From Legionellaceae bacterium (GTDB lineage Bacteria; Pseudomonadota; Gammaproteobacteria; Legionellales; Legionellaceae): 64,000 nt of DNA. Below the pieces are notes generated by a model. It searched no databases and was not told the origin of the DNA. It was given only the letters and a program-made list of their open reading frames with translations. A program made the position numbers and the translations under genes. The stretch is from positions 1-64,000 of the forward strand of contig JARGPO010000074.1 in NCBI GenBank assembly GCA_029213075.1, in the 5' to 3' direction. Position 1 is the first letter of the stretch. Each line of letters starts with the position of its first letter. Below are positions 56,701-64,000 of this stretch, one piece after another.

Positions 56701-59700
56701 TTACTATGATAAAAGTTAAGTTCTTTTATTTTTTGTATAATTAATAAACGCAATTTTTCTGTTTTCTCAGGATCTACAGTTCTATTTTTAGCAATCGTAA
56801 GATATGTTCCAAAGTTAGCTTGTATATCAATTTCACGATCAAATATTCCAGGATCTTGAAGTGTAAATGCAATATTTAATTTGGGGATTTGATCCATGCG
56901 TTGATAGTATACAAATTTAAATTCAGGACATTCTTTCGGTAAAACTAGACTGATTCTAGTCCTTTCAAGCCTTGTACATATTTTAGCAACAGATGAAGTT
57001 GTCCTTATATGTTCTATGATATGACGCAGGCGCTTTTCTTGGTTTGATGATCTGTTCTCGAGACTTTCTAAATGTGTTTTCTCTTTTATTAGTGCTTTTA
57101 AATCAAGATATTGTGCAATATAACGTAGGGTTCCATCATCTCTAAGTGCACCATGGTTTTTAGAGTAAGTTAATAGGATTTTATAAGTGCTATCTATATT
57201 GTCTAATTTAAAATAGGCTGGTAGGTGGCGTAAATTTCGTTGATATAATGAGCAGTATTTTAGAATAATATTAGGTAGATTTTTTTGAAATTCAACTCTT
57301 TTTTTAGAACGATCATTTTGATAAGAAAGACAAGCTGGAATTGTTGCGTCTTCTACTGTTTGGTTGGGCTCAGCTATAGGTTTGTTATTATTTAAATAAT
57401 CTGTTAGTAGCGCGAGAGCTCTTAGTTGGCAGGCAACAAAAGATGGTTTTGATATGCCGCCAAGCTTGTTAATAATCCTTAAAATATGGTCAACCTCTTC
57501 TAGTGTTCCTTGTAGACCACCTAAATTTTTACAGCTAATTAAAGCTTGCCATGCTTTTTTTGGTTCATTTGAGGCAAGATAAATATAGGCAAGGTAGAGT
57601 GAATCAGAAGGTTTATTAGTTTGTGGTATAGGAGTTGTCTTGTCAAAATAGAGAGCTCTTTTTTCTAGCTCTACTGAGTCAGGTTGAAAAAGTAACGTAA
57701 TATATTTTTCACTGTTTTCATAGTTATATATAGAAGTTCGTGACTCTATTAATATGCGTTCAATTAAGCTAAGTTTTTCATAGCTATTAATGTCGTGAAG
57801 TAATTGAACCCTTGTATGATAAGCTTCGTTTTGTGCAGGAATAAAATCTTGAACCGGGATTAAACATTTCCTATAACCATCGGAGTTTATAAAGTTTAAA
57901 CAGGCAACGGTTATATTAAATGGTGATTGGTCTTCTGTTAAAATATAATCCGTGTCATTTAAATAAATTTTATTAGGTTCTAAAGTGTTATATGTTAGAT
58001 CAAAATCGTAGCGCTCAAAGTGGATTTTAACCATATTTGTTTTTGAGTTGTATAAAACCGTAATAAATCTTGCTTCATCAAACTTTAATAAAGGAGCTAG
58101 AGTAGAGCTCTGTTCTAAATTATTAACAAGTTTCCATGGAGTCTTAGAGATTGATTCAGGATCAATTGCATTAAAAGATATATATTCTTCACAAACTCCA
58201 CCAATTTGACGTAGACTGATCTTATTTGATATATAAGCTGGTTTGTTTTTTGAGGCGATTAATATATTAATAGGCTCATCGCATTTTTGCCATAAGGTCC
58301 AATTACTGCCATTAAAGTTTTTTTGAAATTTTAAATATAATGGAACTGAATATTTATACTTATCTTCACTTATTATTTTTTGCTCATACCAGGATTCGAC
58401 TCCATCAACAACCCATTTTCTTTGTATTAATACAGATCCATTTTCAGTCTTTATAACTCGAATATCACCGTCTGATCGTGGAAAATAATAATGATTTTCA
58501 AACCAAAAACACAAACTTGCATTTTGAAGTCCAAATTTTCTACATTCAATATCATTTTGAATTACAAGAGGTACAGATACACAGGTTGCATTGTCTTTGT
58601 TATATACTAATCCACTATATATATCTATACGGTATAATATCTCTGTTGTTGATGGGTCTTTTACAATAAATATAGGGAAATTATTTTCTATAATTAATCC
58701 ACTTATATCTATGTTTATTGCAAGCATTGCACTTGGTATATATTTCAGAAGCTCATCTTTATCTATTAATTTGAGCATTGATCTAAAATCAGAAAAACCT
58801 ATATCCATTGCCAATGTTGTAACTTTGCTTTCAGTTCGCGAAGTATTGATTCTTGCGTGCAAGAAAAAATAAGCATTAATATTTCTTTTAATAAAATCAG
58901 CTATATATTCAGGAGCTTGTGTTGTTTGTGCAGACGTTATTTCGCTCATAAATAAGTATTGGTATAAACTATACCTTATACTTGTATTGTCGACTGGAAT
59001 TGTAGTTAGCATTTGACGAGTGGAGGCTTGAAATTTAATAAGTAAATCCCCATACTCGTCAGGTGAGAATTTATATAAGTATTGAAACAATAAAAATTGA
59101 AGACGGATGAAAAAAATTGATTCTTGACTTGGTGCCCCTTTATTTGAAGTTGTGCGTATCCCAAGAGTTATTAGCCTATCAAATAGCATTAATATGTCAT
59201 CGATTTTTTCTAACGAATTAAGAAGTAATGGTGGCTCAAAAATATTAGCTTCCATATATATCTGCATGTCTTTATCATTAAGATAAGAGAGATGTCTAAG
59301 GAAGTAATCTAGAGTAAGATGCACTTGCAGGGATTTATCAGATCGTAAGTGATACATTTCCCTAAGCTTAAGACAATCCTCTTTACTTCTGCTTTTTTTA
59401 TGGAAGTCACGACCTGTTCTATGTGGTACTAATTGGATGTCATTTGAACTTCTTCTTTGGTTAAAACAAGCTAATGGTTCAGAGATTTCACTATTCTTTG
59501 AAAGAGGGAAAGTACTATTGTCACTTCTAGGCTGAATAAAATACGCATCTATATCTGAAATTGGGCAAGCCAATATTAATTTTTCATTGCCATACTTATC
59601 TATTTTAACGGTTAGTTTTAATTGAGTATTTGGGTTTGTTCTCTCTTGGATGTTTTGGTGTAACTCAGATAAGTCTTTTTGTAGAGAATACATATATTTT

Positions 59701-61541
59701 ATAGCTAATTGGACTGGTTTTAAATCAGGGTCTATTTCATGCAATCTTTCTAAATTATCTATTGCAAACCATAAAGCACCATAATTATTTCTACTTATTA
59801 AGTTGTGTAAATGAGGGTTGTCTTTGGTTGCTTCTTTATACAGAAGAGCTAATCTTTTTTCTATCTGAGGTTGGGTATTAATTATATTTTGATATACATC
59901 TATAACATCATTCTCAATATCTAAAAATGAGAGTGTATGTATTTTATTAATTTTGCTTTGTAATGCAATATCTAACAAAGGATTGTATGTTGTTAGATAT
60001 GGTGAACCTTGAAATTGGGTTAATAAGCGAAAAAGAATCGATCTTGCATGTTCTGTTAGATAGTTATGTTTTAAATGGGGTTGATTTTTTTTGAGGATGG
60101 CCTCGTTAATGTATGTTTTTAATATTATGAAATGAATTTTTAAAATATTAGTTTCTGGTGAGTCCTGATTTAGATAATAACATTTTGCTGTTAAATATAG
60201 AATTTCTATGTGCTCAATGGTTATTTTTATGATTTTAAGCTCTTCTATTGAAAGGCTTGCGTAGTATGTTCGGTCGGATATATCTATAGGTAATGCTAAA
60301 ATATACTCTTTTATTCTTGCCATTATTTCAATAGGATACAGAGATACATTAATGTTAGTAATTTCATCCTTCTGCATACTTAAGCTGATTTTTATTTCAT
60401 CTCTACTGATTGGGTAAACAGGTGGAAATTTTGGTAGGGGATCTTTGCCACGTGACACGTTTGATTCTAAGATTTTTTGGGTTGATCTTAATCTTACTTC
60501 TCCACTAGTGGGTAATTGCTCTGTAAGATTTTCTGGTGGGGATTTTTTTGGACGAACTTCTTTAGCATCTTTTATTTGGTTGCGAATACTTGCAAGAAGT
60601 ATTTCAATATTTTTAATTTCATCTTCTAATAGAGAATTACTTTTTAGTAATAACTTGTATATGCGCAAGTTATTTTGATGAATTGCATTTACTAACTCTA
60701 TATCTATATGAGTTTCTTGTTGAGTTAAATAGTCATTTAGAGAATATAGTTTGTAATTTAAAATAAATATTTGATATTTTTGCAGTGAATTGAAGGATAA
60801 TTTTAAAAGCTGATGAATAACTCTTTGTGCACAAGTACCAGATAGCTGAGAGCCAGTATATGCATGACTTGGTATATCTATATTAATTTCTGTGGCATTT
60901 AGTGCCAAAACTGTACGGATATTATATCCATACAACATTTCGCTGGTATATGATTTGCCAACGCGCCTACCCAAGGTTGGCACAATGATGTTGTGTATGA
61001 GCCTGGCAAGCTTTTTATTAAATTCCCCTTCTTTAGGTGTTTCTGGGTCTGACAAATTGATTCTGTATGATTTAATAGGTGAATAAAGCTCTCTTTCAGT
61101 GTCAGAGTTAGGATAGTGATAATTAATTCCCGATCCAGAGTTGATAACATCAAAAGTCAAAGTGTCCTTATCATTTTTGGTAAAACGATAGAGCATCATG
61201 TGTGCGCTTGATTCTCCATAATTAGTCCACCCTCCTGGTAAAAAAAAGCTTGTCCCTGGTTGCATTTCATGGACTTCTTGGGCAGTATCTTTGATATATT
61301 TTTCATATAGAGGGGTATGAGAGATTTTATTTAAAGTTTTTTCTCTGAGACCTAGAAGTCTTAACTGTTCTGGAAGATCTCCAAGATTTGCAATGCTTTC
61401 TTGAGGTATGGTTTCTAGATATTGGCATAAATAACCAATTGTATTTTCAAAGCTTTGGCCTTCTAATCCACTACCTTTGATTTCTGCATCAGCTCCAATA
61501 TGGGCTAACAACGATTCACTTATTCTATAAAAAACCATCAT
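50775..61541 (-). CDS. Giant protein: possible permuted papain-like domain plus DUF3638/DUF3645-type ATPase core
   Basis: A 3588-residue, apparently cytosolic protein. N-terminus: FFLPGGWTNYGESSAHMMLY (His114), DVINSGSGINYHY (Asp131), later SGTCAQRVIHQLL (Cys237). This His...Asp...Cys order would suit a permuted papain-like peptidase; this is inference. The middle (~300-1900) is helical with beta-rich parts. ATPase core: Walker A PGGGKSTTILPLWAQK at ~1984-2000, LVIVEVPRDLL, Walker B TMIDEVH at ~2117-2122, HVHTTGTNIM at ~2588 and ECLQGSMRMREFITGEQTLS at ~2615. These last two match the HTRGTD...QxCMRMR signature of the eukaryotic DUF3638/DUF3645 proteins. Residues ~3150-3420 are short helical repeats. 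It is convergent with, and flanked by, the two secreted modules. An injected effector is plausible. No frame break was seen over 10.8 kb. Confidence 0.75.
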   Translation of the reverse strand: MMVFYRISESLLAHIGADAEIKGSGLEGQSFENTIGYLCQYLETIPQESIANLGDLPEQLRLLGLREKTLNKISHTPLYEKYIKDTAQEVHEMQPGTSFFLPGGWTNYGESSAHMMLYRFTKNDKDTLTFDVINSGSGINYHYPNSDTERELYSPIKSYRINLSDPETPKEGEFNKKLARLIHNIIVPTLGRRVGKSYTSEMLYGYNIRTVLALNATEINIDIPSHAYTGSQLSGTCAQRVIHQLLKLSFNSLQKYQIFILNYKLYSLNDYLTQQETHIDIELVNAIHQNNLRIYKLLLKSNSLLEDEIKNIEILLASIRNQIKDAKEVRPKKSPPENLTEQLPTSGEVRLRSTQKILESNVSRGKDPLPKFPPVYPISRDEIKISLSMQKDEITNINVSLYPIEIMARIKEYILALPIDISDRTYYASLSIEELKIIKITIEHIEILYLTAKCYYLNQDSPETNILKIHFIILKTYINEAILKKNQPHLKHNYLTEHARSILFRLLTQFQGSPYLTTYNPLLDIALQSKINKIHTLSFLDIENDVIDVYQNIINTQPQIEKRLALLYKEATKDNPHLHNLISRNNYGALWFAIDNLERLHEIDPDLKPVQLAIKYMYSLQKDLSELHQNIQERTNPNTQLKLTVKIDKYGNEKLILACPISDIDAYFIQPRSDNSTFPLSKNSEISEPLACFNQRRSSNDIQLVPHRTGRDFHKKSRSKEDCLKLREMYHLRSDKSLQVHLTLDYFLRHLSYLNDKDMQIYMEANIFEPPLLLNSLEKIDDILMLFDRLITLGIRTTSNKGAPSQESIFFIRLQFLLFQYLYKFSPDEYGDLLIKFQASTRQMLTTIPVDNTSIRYSLYQYLFMSEITSAQTTQAPEYIADFIKRNINAYFFLHARINTSRTESKVTTLAMDIGFSDFRSMLKLIDKDELLKYIPSAMLAINIDISGLIIENNFPIFIVKDPSTTEILYRIDIYSGLVYNKDNATCVSVPLVIQNDIECRKFGLQNASLCFWFENHYYFPRSDGDIRVIKTENGSVLIQRKWVVDGVESWYEQKIISEDKYKYSVPLYLKFQKNFNGSNWTLWQKCDEPINILIASKNKPAYISNKISLRQIGGVCEEYISFNAIDPESISKTPWKLVNNLEQSSTLAPLLKFDEARFITVLYNSKTNMVKIHFERYDFDLTYNTLEPNKIYLNDTDYILTEDQSPFNITVACLNFINSDGYRKCLIPVQDFIPAQNEAYHTRVQLLHDINSYEKLSLIERILIESRTSIYNYENSEKYITLLFQPDSVELEKRALYFDKTTPIPQTNKPSDSLYLAYIYLASNEPKKAWQALISCKNLGGLQGTLEEVDHILRIINKLGGISKPSFVACQLRALALLTDYLNNNKPIAEPNQTVEDATIPACLSYQNDRSKKRVEFQKNLPNIILKYCSLYQRNLRHLPAYFKLDNIDSTYKILLTYSKNHGALRDDGTLRYIAQYLDLKALIKEKTHLESLENRSSNQEKRLRHIIEHIRTTSSVAKICTRLERTRISLVLPKECPEFKFVYYQRMDQIPKLNIAFTLQDPGIFDREIDIQANFGTYLTIAKNRTVDPEKTEKLRLLIIQKIKELNFYHSKDNELLERSMCIVLYRILTRSDSSIINIYPATDEEYKSDYFQNTINVDFKSIFDQISAFPESLHPIYSYQPQNVHSEILENVEDTVLRISEEIQTPILLDIDQTLIIHQSLHDILKSLAEPFLSFKERFISEEQAYQQELDAIRSAIPENCDADTLFEYEKAAGNCEYQFLLAKRNIAREIFQSQPQNLVTLQEKVAEEILKTKDTISNSWDRIIQTVNESMQNASDALYTELELESLERQEIDKQTLFSLYIQGSLIRYREITLLSDEEITALHNNIHKHLHDELRWQHLHRLKKSIDKAIFDPDNISKITDVSDQCMQENTPDAQYNPAYTFLQHEENILLRKRQVDALTSLSPHQEEPREQVEKIIPGGGKSTTILPLWAQKMANGSNLVIVEVPRDLLHTNYIDLNQTSRKWFGQTPHKLEFDRKSDCSPQALNILFERLIETINDRNYLVTTGESIKSLELKYIEILDKKPKGDLTIWNKQVEILDNILNLLKNHGTTMIDEVHLGLRTKQKLNYTAGNNVNISSPLIRSTLNFYKFIGPITWKNSEDTTLTILEAIKNPRQVKNDLEWDKICAAICQALSEKTNSPLNVIQRKYEVSILDLIAYVQNTLSTKDDRVRVIRSINAMEQEDKDVLAYLKTQLNSHNGVFKKTAARYYRVNYGPSTNQSKTSIERSIAIPYSGNDEPREQSQFADINSAANYTTQAMLINGITRPLIINLIKEWLSDAETEYSRNSTDLSFTYEQTNAARIFTSIMAGSSENISLQNVDLQSENHISAIQRACEQNELLIYDILENNILGQITFNGKTLSSNAYNHVDIYKSVQCTSGTPSNYATYHQRLKYNPKTSVGSDALIMQTALHKNSQIDIVDYDSPDSLLDSLFPTDNQKYQISHAIIDVAAMFQGESNLDVAEKIAKKLSTSKPKIKYVLYFDSGVLYAKSCKDSAPPIRVATTQTDKICNILNCTQNEWFTYYDHVHTTGTNIMQHPQGMGLVLVDHKTTLDECLQGSMRMREFITGEQTLSYIAPKTMKQYKGELLEMMDDMALYQRNSLKKEVFISAIDKLTSTMRNHFLKKILLIDAGRNSALEKHNYLQQVNSLFYTTYGENYFNRYGNITQEDNASNILEEHKQLLLTNKLLSKDDKTQLEETLNEIIRDTLPHCESTQLSTGRVTDELSESENELELHQYTEQIEQLREDHFENYKYNEVSSAKYFLKDLKDRKIKTVVNFNSSPFSKNFYMSYKFANTHDNQKVSGLYDQFIKPAHIIFFSYNDNNEIQACLITNTEYQMLQESGQFSELGWFSDIQGNVLDGNIPDQTANSPEYHALIEQALFFNGDIETLAQKTNYYWLEDNLEEKFEFFENKLLPYRETKKEDIKSLKATFNQVANFEIYKFIANNLYNRELVNYNFKKINRGLKPKELEVCKYIIKTLQNSEIDIHSELPKIQDYMIANHLPSHAFSCVDTYFENIRTLKEFFDTLGKPISTEEMDDKIIRIKKILGMENIITARENQEIDLLIAYFSSIYASTPKMAAINLFYNPSTELTNQQYLYLFEAGGLEYRMEVIHEIISNCNLSNSREKIVVNNNIITKILTHENCTIDIVKFILTNCSILSEDNLITLINKLSPLSTEDLSIILEHTACSPEVVSYLASRTTLNADCLIKIIRFLRIKNPNIKEEIVNLIIDNPNFNENVGLECLCFNFLSEQNFESIITKLEPNVIFTVLLRNDGFNTKVASKLLDHKSLSIEQIQSILNHTSVRFDYIFNKIIDYPNVKNHFNKLFFTKNQLNHIIRHTSDFEILKRSFSHPKNTTREDQEAELFQQIDNNISILFKSYEQQKSPIIKLNYLLAQLQKESLIYHVKSKHKPQKYYAVSKESFQLYQDLNDLKTKFFKNEINAKQFFNRSQSKIDSISKKLSGLRGIKQIIYDFLNAIGFILCFYQLAVSRGKKFRFFEACTKAEITLRDIEKELPNMIGLKT

Positions 61542-61635
61542 ACACTTTTACAATGAAGCCAAGGGGTTCATAGTGCTCAAAAATGTGGCTCTTGTCAAGT
61601 TTTTCCTCACATAAAAGTCGCTTTATGTTCTTGTT

Positions 61636-61676
61636 GTGCAAATGTGCTCTTGTGTTGGTTTCGTGGGTATTTGCAC
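61636..61676. promoter_or_regulatory. Inverted repeat upstream of the giant gene
   Basis: GTGCAAAT (61636-61643) and ATTTGCAC (61669-61676) are perfect 8-bp arms 25 bp apart, centred about 115 bp before the giant gene's start. The core matches that of the repeat at 47799-47820. It lies in the 197-bp gap after the upstream secreted-protein gene, so it could also belong to that gene's 3' end. Confidence 0.4.
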
Positions 61677-61738
61677 GTGAGTTATTGCGCACCCAGGTCA
61701 TTATATAATCAACTGCTAAATGTTGCTTGATCTTTTAA

Positions 61739-63295
61739 TTATTCATTAGCTATGTTGCTAAGAATGCTATGAAAATTCCAAATTCCATATTCGATTAGGT
61801 CAGGGTTTATCCCACCACTAAAGATTCCTCCTGTAAATAGGGATGGATATAGCGTATTCATTGTACTGAAATTGGTATTAATACCGTTGTAAAATCCTAA
61901 AATGTTGGTTAATGACCAACCAGGAGCACCTAAAAATAACGATGGGTATGAAGACTGTCCTTCTCCAGAGAAAGTGAGATAAACCTTGGCTCCATTTGTA
62001 TCAGGGATGTTAGTGATAGGTGGTAATTGAGTCATGGGATAAGAAACATATGCAGATGCTACGCTGACGTCAGGGGCTGTACCTGTTGTCGGGTCAGTAT
62101 AGACAAATGCATTGGCTGGACTATTGCAAGGAATTTGAGGGCTATAGGGTGAGCTTCCATTATCTTCGTCAACTACATATAGTGGATTAGGATATGGAGA
62201 AGAAACACAGGTCGTAGTATTGCTTGGAAAGAAACCACTTGAGATTAGATTTGTATAAGTGCTAATTTTTTTACCTAAATTATAGGTTTGTGGATATCCA
62301 TAATTTAATGCATCTGTGCCATACTGACAATCTTGAGATCCAGCACAATCACCATAGCTTGGTAGGACCGACCCATACTTAACGTAAGGTTTGGAGGCAG
62401 TTGCTACCCCAGATGGACAGTCACCACAAATAGCTGCTGGGCAGGGGGTGACGGCAGGAGGGAATAGACATGCTTTGACGATTCTATATCCTTGTGGGGT
62501 TGTTGGGTATGCGTAGCTTTGCTCAATAGAATAAATAGTAAATCCATTACCATTTTGCTGTGGATCAGCTTGTGCATTAATGGTATTCATAGCTGTAATA
62601 CTATTGTTTAATAGGCACTGCCAGTTTCCAGAAGAGCATTGCCAATCTGTGTAGCTGCTGGTTGAGACATCTGGATGAAATCCAAATTCTAATGATGAAC
62701 CATAAGCAGTGCGAAATAGGTTTATTAAATCAACATAAGTTGAGTAATCTTGTCCGCCAGCAGCGAATCTAAAATGAATTTGTTTTAAATTGGGCGCCAA
62801 AGAGATAATTTCATTCATGTAAGTTGATAGGTCTGAAGGTGGTACATCTTGGGCTATTAGTACTTGTATCCAGTTATTTTTAACTATATCAGCGGTAAGT
62901 TTGATTACTCCTAAACTGTCAGCCTTACTAGGTTTTGAACAAAAAATATTACGAGATGAATCAAGGCAAATCACAGGCCCGCTATTTAAAGTGCTAGTCA
63001 TATGTTCAGATGTAATACGAAGATTGAGTAGACAAGAAGCTCCAATACCTAACACAATTGGATTTTGACAAGCTCCAGGTAGAGTAGTTACTTGTGTTAC
63101 TCCAGGCAAATATTGCATTGAAAATGTATGAGTTTTTTTTGTATTATTTGTTACTCGGTATATTGCAGCAGTAAAACTATTTGGAGCAATTTGACTTGGC
63201 GCTTTGTATATTGATTTAACTGTTACTATCGGCATAGCTGCATATAAAAGTGATGACCATACTAAGATTGCAAAAATAAATATTGTTCTTAACAT
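61739..63295 (-). CDS. Secreted protein with Ig-like N-terminal domain, module 2
   Basis: A 518-residue protein with a signal peptide (MLRTIFIFAILVWSSLLYAA). Residues ~25-125 repeat the Ig-like plan of the module 1 protein: IYRVTNNTKKTHTFSMQYLP, CQNPIVLGIGASCLLNLRI and ICLDSSRNIFCSKPSKADS, with cysteines in the same order. The remainder, with LKQIHFRFAAGGQDYSTYVD and SSLEFGFHPDVSTSSYTDW, looks like an alpha/beta or TIM-barrel type enzyme domain, possibly acting on sugars; no catalytic residues could be assigned. Many cysteines (CSSGNWQC, CPAAICGDCPS) imply disulfides outside the cytosol. It starts 9 bp after the barrel gene upstream. Confidence 0.72.
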   Translation of the reverse strand: MLRTIFIFAILVWSSLLYAAMPIVTVKSIYKAPSQIAPNSFTAAIYRVTNNTKKTHTFSMQYLPGVTQVTTLPGACQNPIVLGIGASCLLNLRITSEHMTSTLNSGPVICLDSSRNIFCSKPSKADSLGVIKLTADIVKNNWIQVLIAQDVPPSDLSTYMNEIISLAPNLKQIHFRFAAGGQDYSTYVDLINLFRTAYGSSLEFGFHPDVSTSSYTDWQCSSGNWQCLLNNSITAMNTINAQADPQQNGNGFTIYSIEQSYAYPTTPQGYRIVKACLFPPAVTPCPAAICGDCPSGVATASKPYVKYGSVLPSYGDCAGSQDCQYGTDALNYGYPQTYNLGKKISTYTNLISSGFFPSNTTTCVSSPYPNPLYVVDEDNGSSPYSPQIPCNSPANAFVYTDPTTGTAPDVSVASAYVSYPMTQLPPITNIPDTNGAKVYLTFSGEGQSSYPSLFLGAPGWSLTNILGFYNGINTNFSTMNTLYPSLFTGGIFSGGINPDLIEYGIWNFHSILSNIANE

Positions 63296-63304
63296 TAGTA
63301 ACTC

Positions 63305-64000
63305 CTAGCTTAGGTAGCTAATTGAAAATTGTAGTGTATTAACATATAAATGATTAAGTGTTAAACGATCAGAAGTTGTTTGTCCGTCTGAGGATCCTAA
63401 GGAGCTTTTTCCCTCATCTGTTAAAGAATAACCAAGACCAGCTTGCCAGTGTTCGCCTAGCAACTTAACTAGTCCAAGACCTAGTGTATAGGTAAATGCA
63501 ATTTGGTTATGTGAAGAGAATGGTGGTTGTTCTAAGACTTCAAAAATTAGTGGGGTGCTTGAAAATCCAAAGGACTTATTTTGAGCTACACCTAAACTCA
63601 AACTAAAATATGGTAAAAGAGATGGATGAATAATATTTGCAAATACTTTTCCTTCTATAGCAAGATGTGAATGATCTACTCTGTATTTGTAGGTGAGATT
63701 ATTAAAACGCTCATCAGCAAGCTCCCAAATTTGTCCTGATAGGTTAGCACTACTAAAAATTGCCCCGGAGATACCTAGTTGTGCTTGGTAATGTTGATAA
63801 ATAGTTTTTTGTAATCCTAAGAATAATCCGATGTTGGTTAATTGGTGAGTGTTTTTTTGTGCAACATAAGTATTAGGTAAATCAGATTGCATGTTTAATG
63901 TTTGGGTTTGTCCAGCGTTCTCCCAAGAGGGTCCGCCATTGACTGTTATAACTTTTCTAAGATTAGCAGCATTTAAGTCATAAGAAAAACCAAATGAGAA
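63305..64000 (-). CDS. Outer-membrane barrel protein, module 2 (5' end beyond window)
   Basis: The frame is open from the stop at 63305 to the right edge of the window (at least 231 residues), so the start lies outside; an internal ATG at 63892 is not the real one, because the codons before it read protein-like (FSFGFSYDLNAANL, VNGGPSWENAGQTQTL). Barrel strands alternate through NIGLFLGLQKTIY, QAQLGISGAIFSS, YFSLSLGVAQNKSFGF, IAFTYTLGLGLVKLL and HWQAGLGYSLTD to the terminal LQFSISYLS. LSGQIWELADERFNNLTYKY followed by RVDHSHL is homologous to module 1's DGQIWQF...FDDLAYSMRVRSN. It precedes the 518-residue secreted protein by 9 bp. Confidence 0.8.
   Translation of the reverse strand, partial: FSFGFSYDLNAANLRKVITVNGGPSWENAGQTQTLNMQSDLPNTYVAQKNTHQLTNIGLFLGLQKTIYQHYQAQLGISGAIFSSANLSGQIWELADERFNNLTYKYRVDHSHLAIEGKVFANIIHPSLLPYFSLSLGVAQNKSFGFSSTPLIFEVLEQPPFSSHNQIAFTYTLGLGLVKLLGEHWQAGLGYSLTDEGKSSLGSSDGQTTSDRLTLNHLYVNTLQFSISYLS

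Overview
The window is AT-rich DNA from a gammaproteobacterium, most like the Legionellales/Coxiella-type intracellular bacteria. The housekeeping genes point that way: a fused aspartokinase-diaminopimelate decarboxylase, and the gammaproteobacterial queA / tgt-position gene / yajC / secD / secF string. So does the large amount of effector-like coding: ankyrin repeats, a SET domain, a eukaryotic-type protein kinase, long coiled-coil or solenoid proteins without recognisable families, and a 3588-residue protein related to a eukaryotic helicase-like family (DUF3638/DUF3645). The genus cannot be fixed from sequence alone.

Layout. 1-3.9 kb: a 140-bp perfect direct repeat (1-140 and 3180-3319) brackets a cassette of a membrane-anchored unknown protein, a small secreted protein and an outer-membrane barrel. 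The second repeat copy abuts the C-terminal stub of a heavy-metal P-type ATPase. 4-9.9 kb: a membrane-lipid modification cluster (acyl-CoA desaturase and DUF2177 rightward; DUF1295, DUF2878, CFA-type methyltransferase, DUF1365 and FAD amine-oxidase-like protein leftward). 9.9-12.1 kb: a 3'-truncated IS1634-family element, an AlpA-like regulator and tRNA-Arg(CCT), together a scar of mobile DNA. 12.1-18 kb: AddA/RecB-like helicase-nuclease overlapping the lysine-pathway fusion. 18.3-20.2 kb: a polytopic membrane protein and an acidic unknown. 20.3-25.6 kb: queA, a catalytically dead TGT homologue, yajC, secD, secF. 25.6-38.2 kb: effector-like unknowns, an MMPL exporter, two tandem-repeat arrays, and a SET-ankyrin protein. 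38.4-42.8 kb: hflX, a Ser/Thr-kinase-like protein and an ankyrin protein. 42.8-47.7 kb: a complete heterotetrameric sarcosine oxidase operon (soxBDAG). 48-64 kb: two mirror-image modules, each an outer-membrane barrel plus a large secreted Ig-like protein, flanking the giant gene.

Most noteworthy: (i) the giant protein, with a possible papain-like N-terminal domain joined to a DUF3638/3645-type ATPase core; (ii) an intact reading frame at the tgt position that keeps the zinc site but has lost both catalytic aspartates; (iii) the SET-ankyrin and kinase/ankyrin effector candidates; (iv) the 53-bp hairpin array with a compensated variant; (v) the mirrored barrel/secreted modules with related inverted repeats in their promoter regions.

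All functional calls come from reading translated sequence and remembered family motifs. No database search, structure prediction or composition calculation was run.
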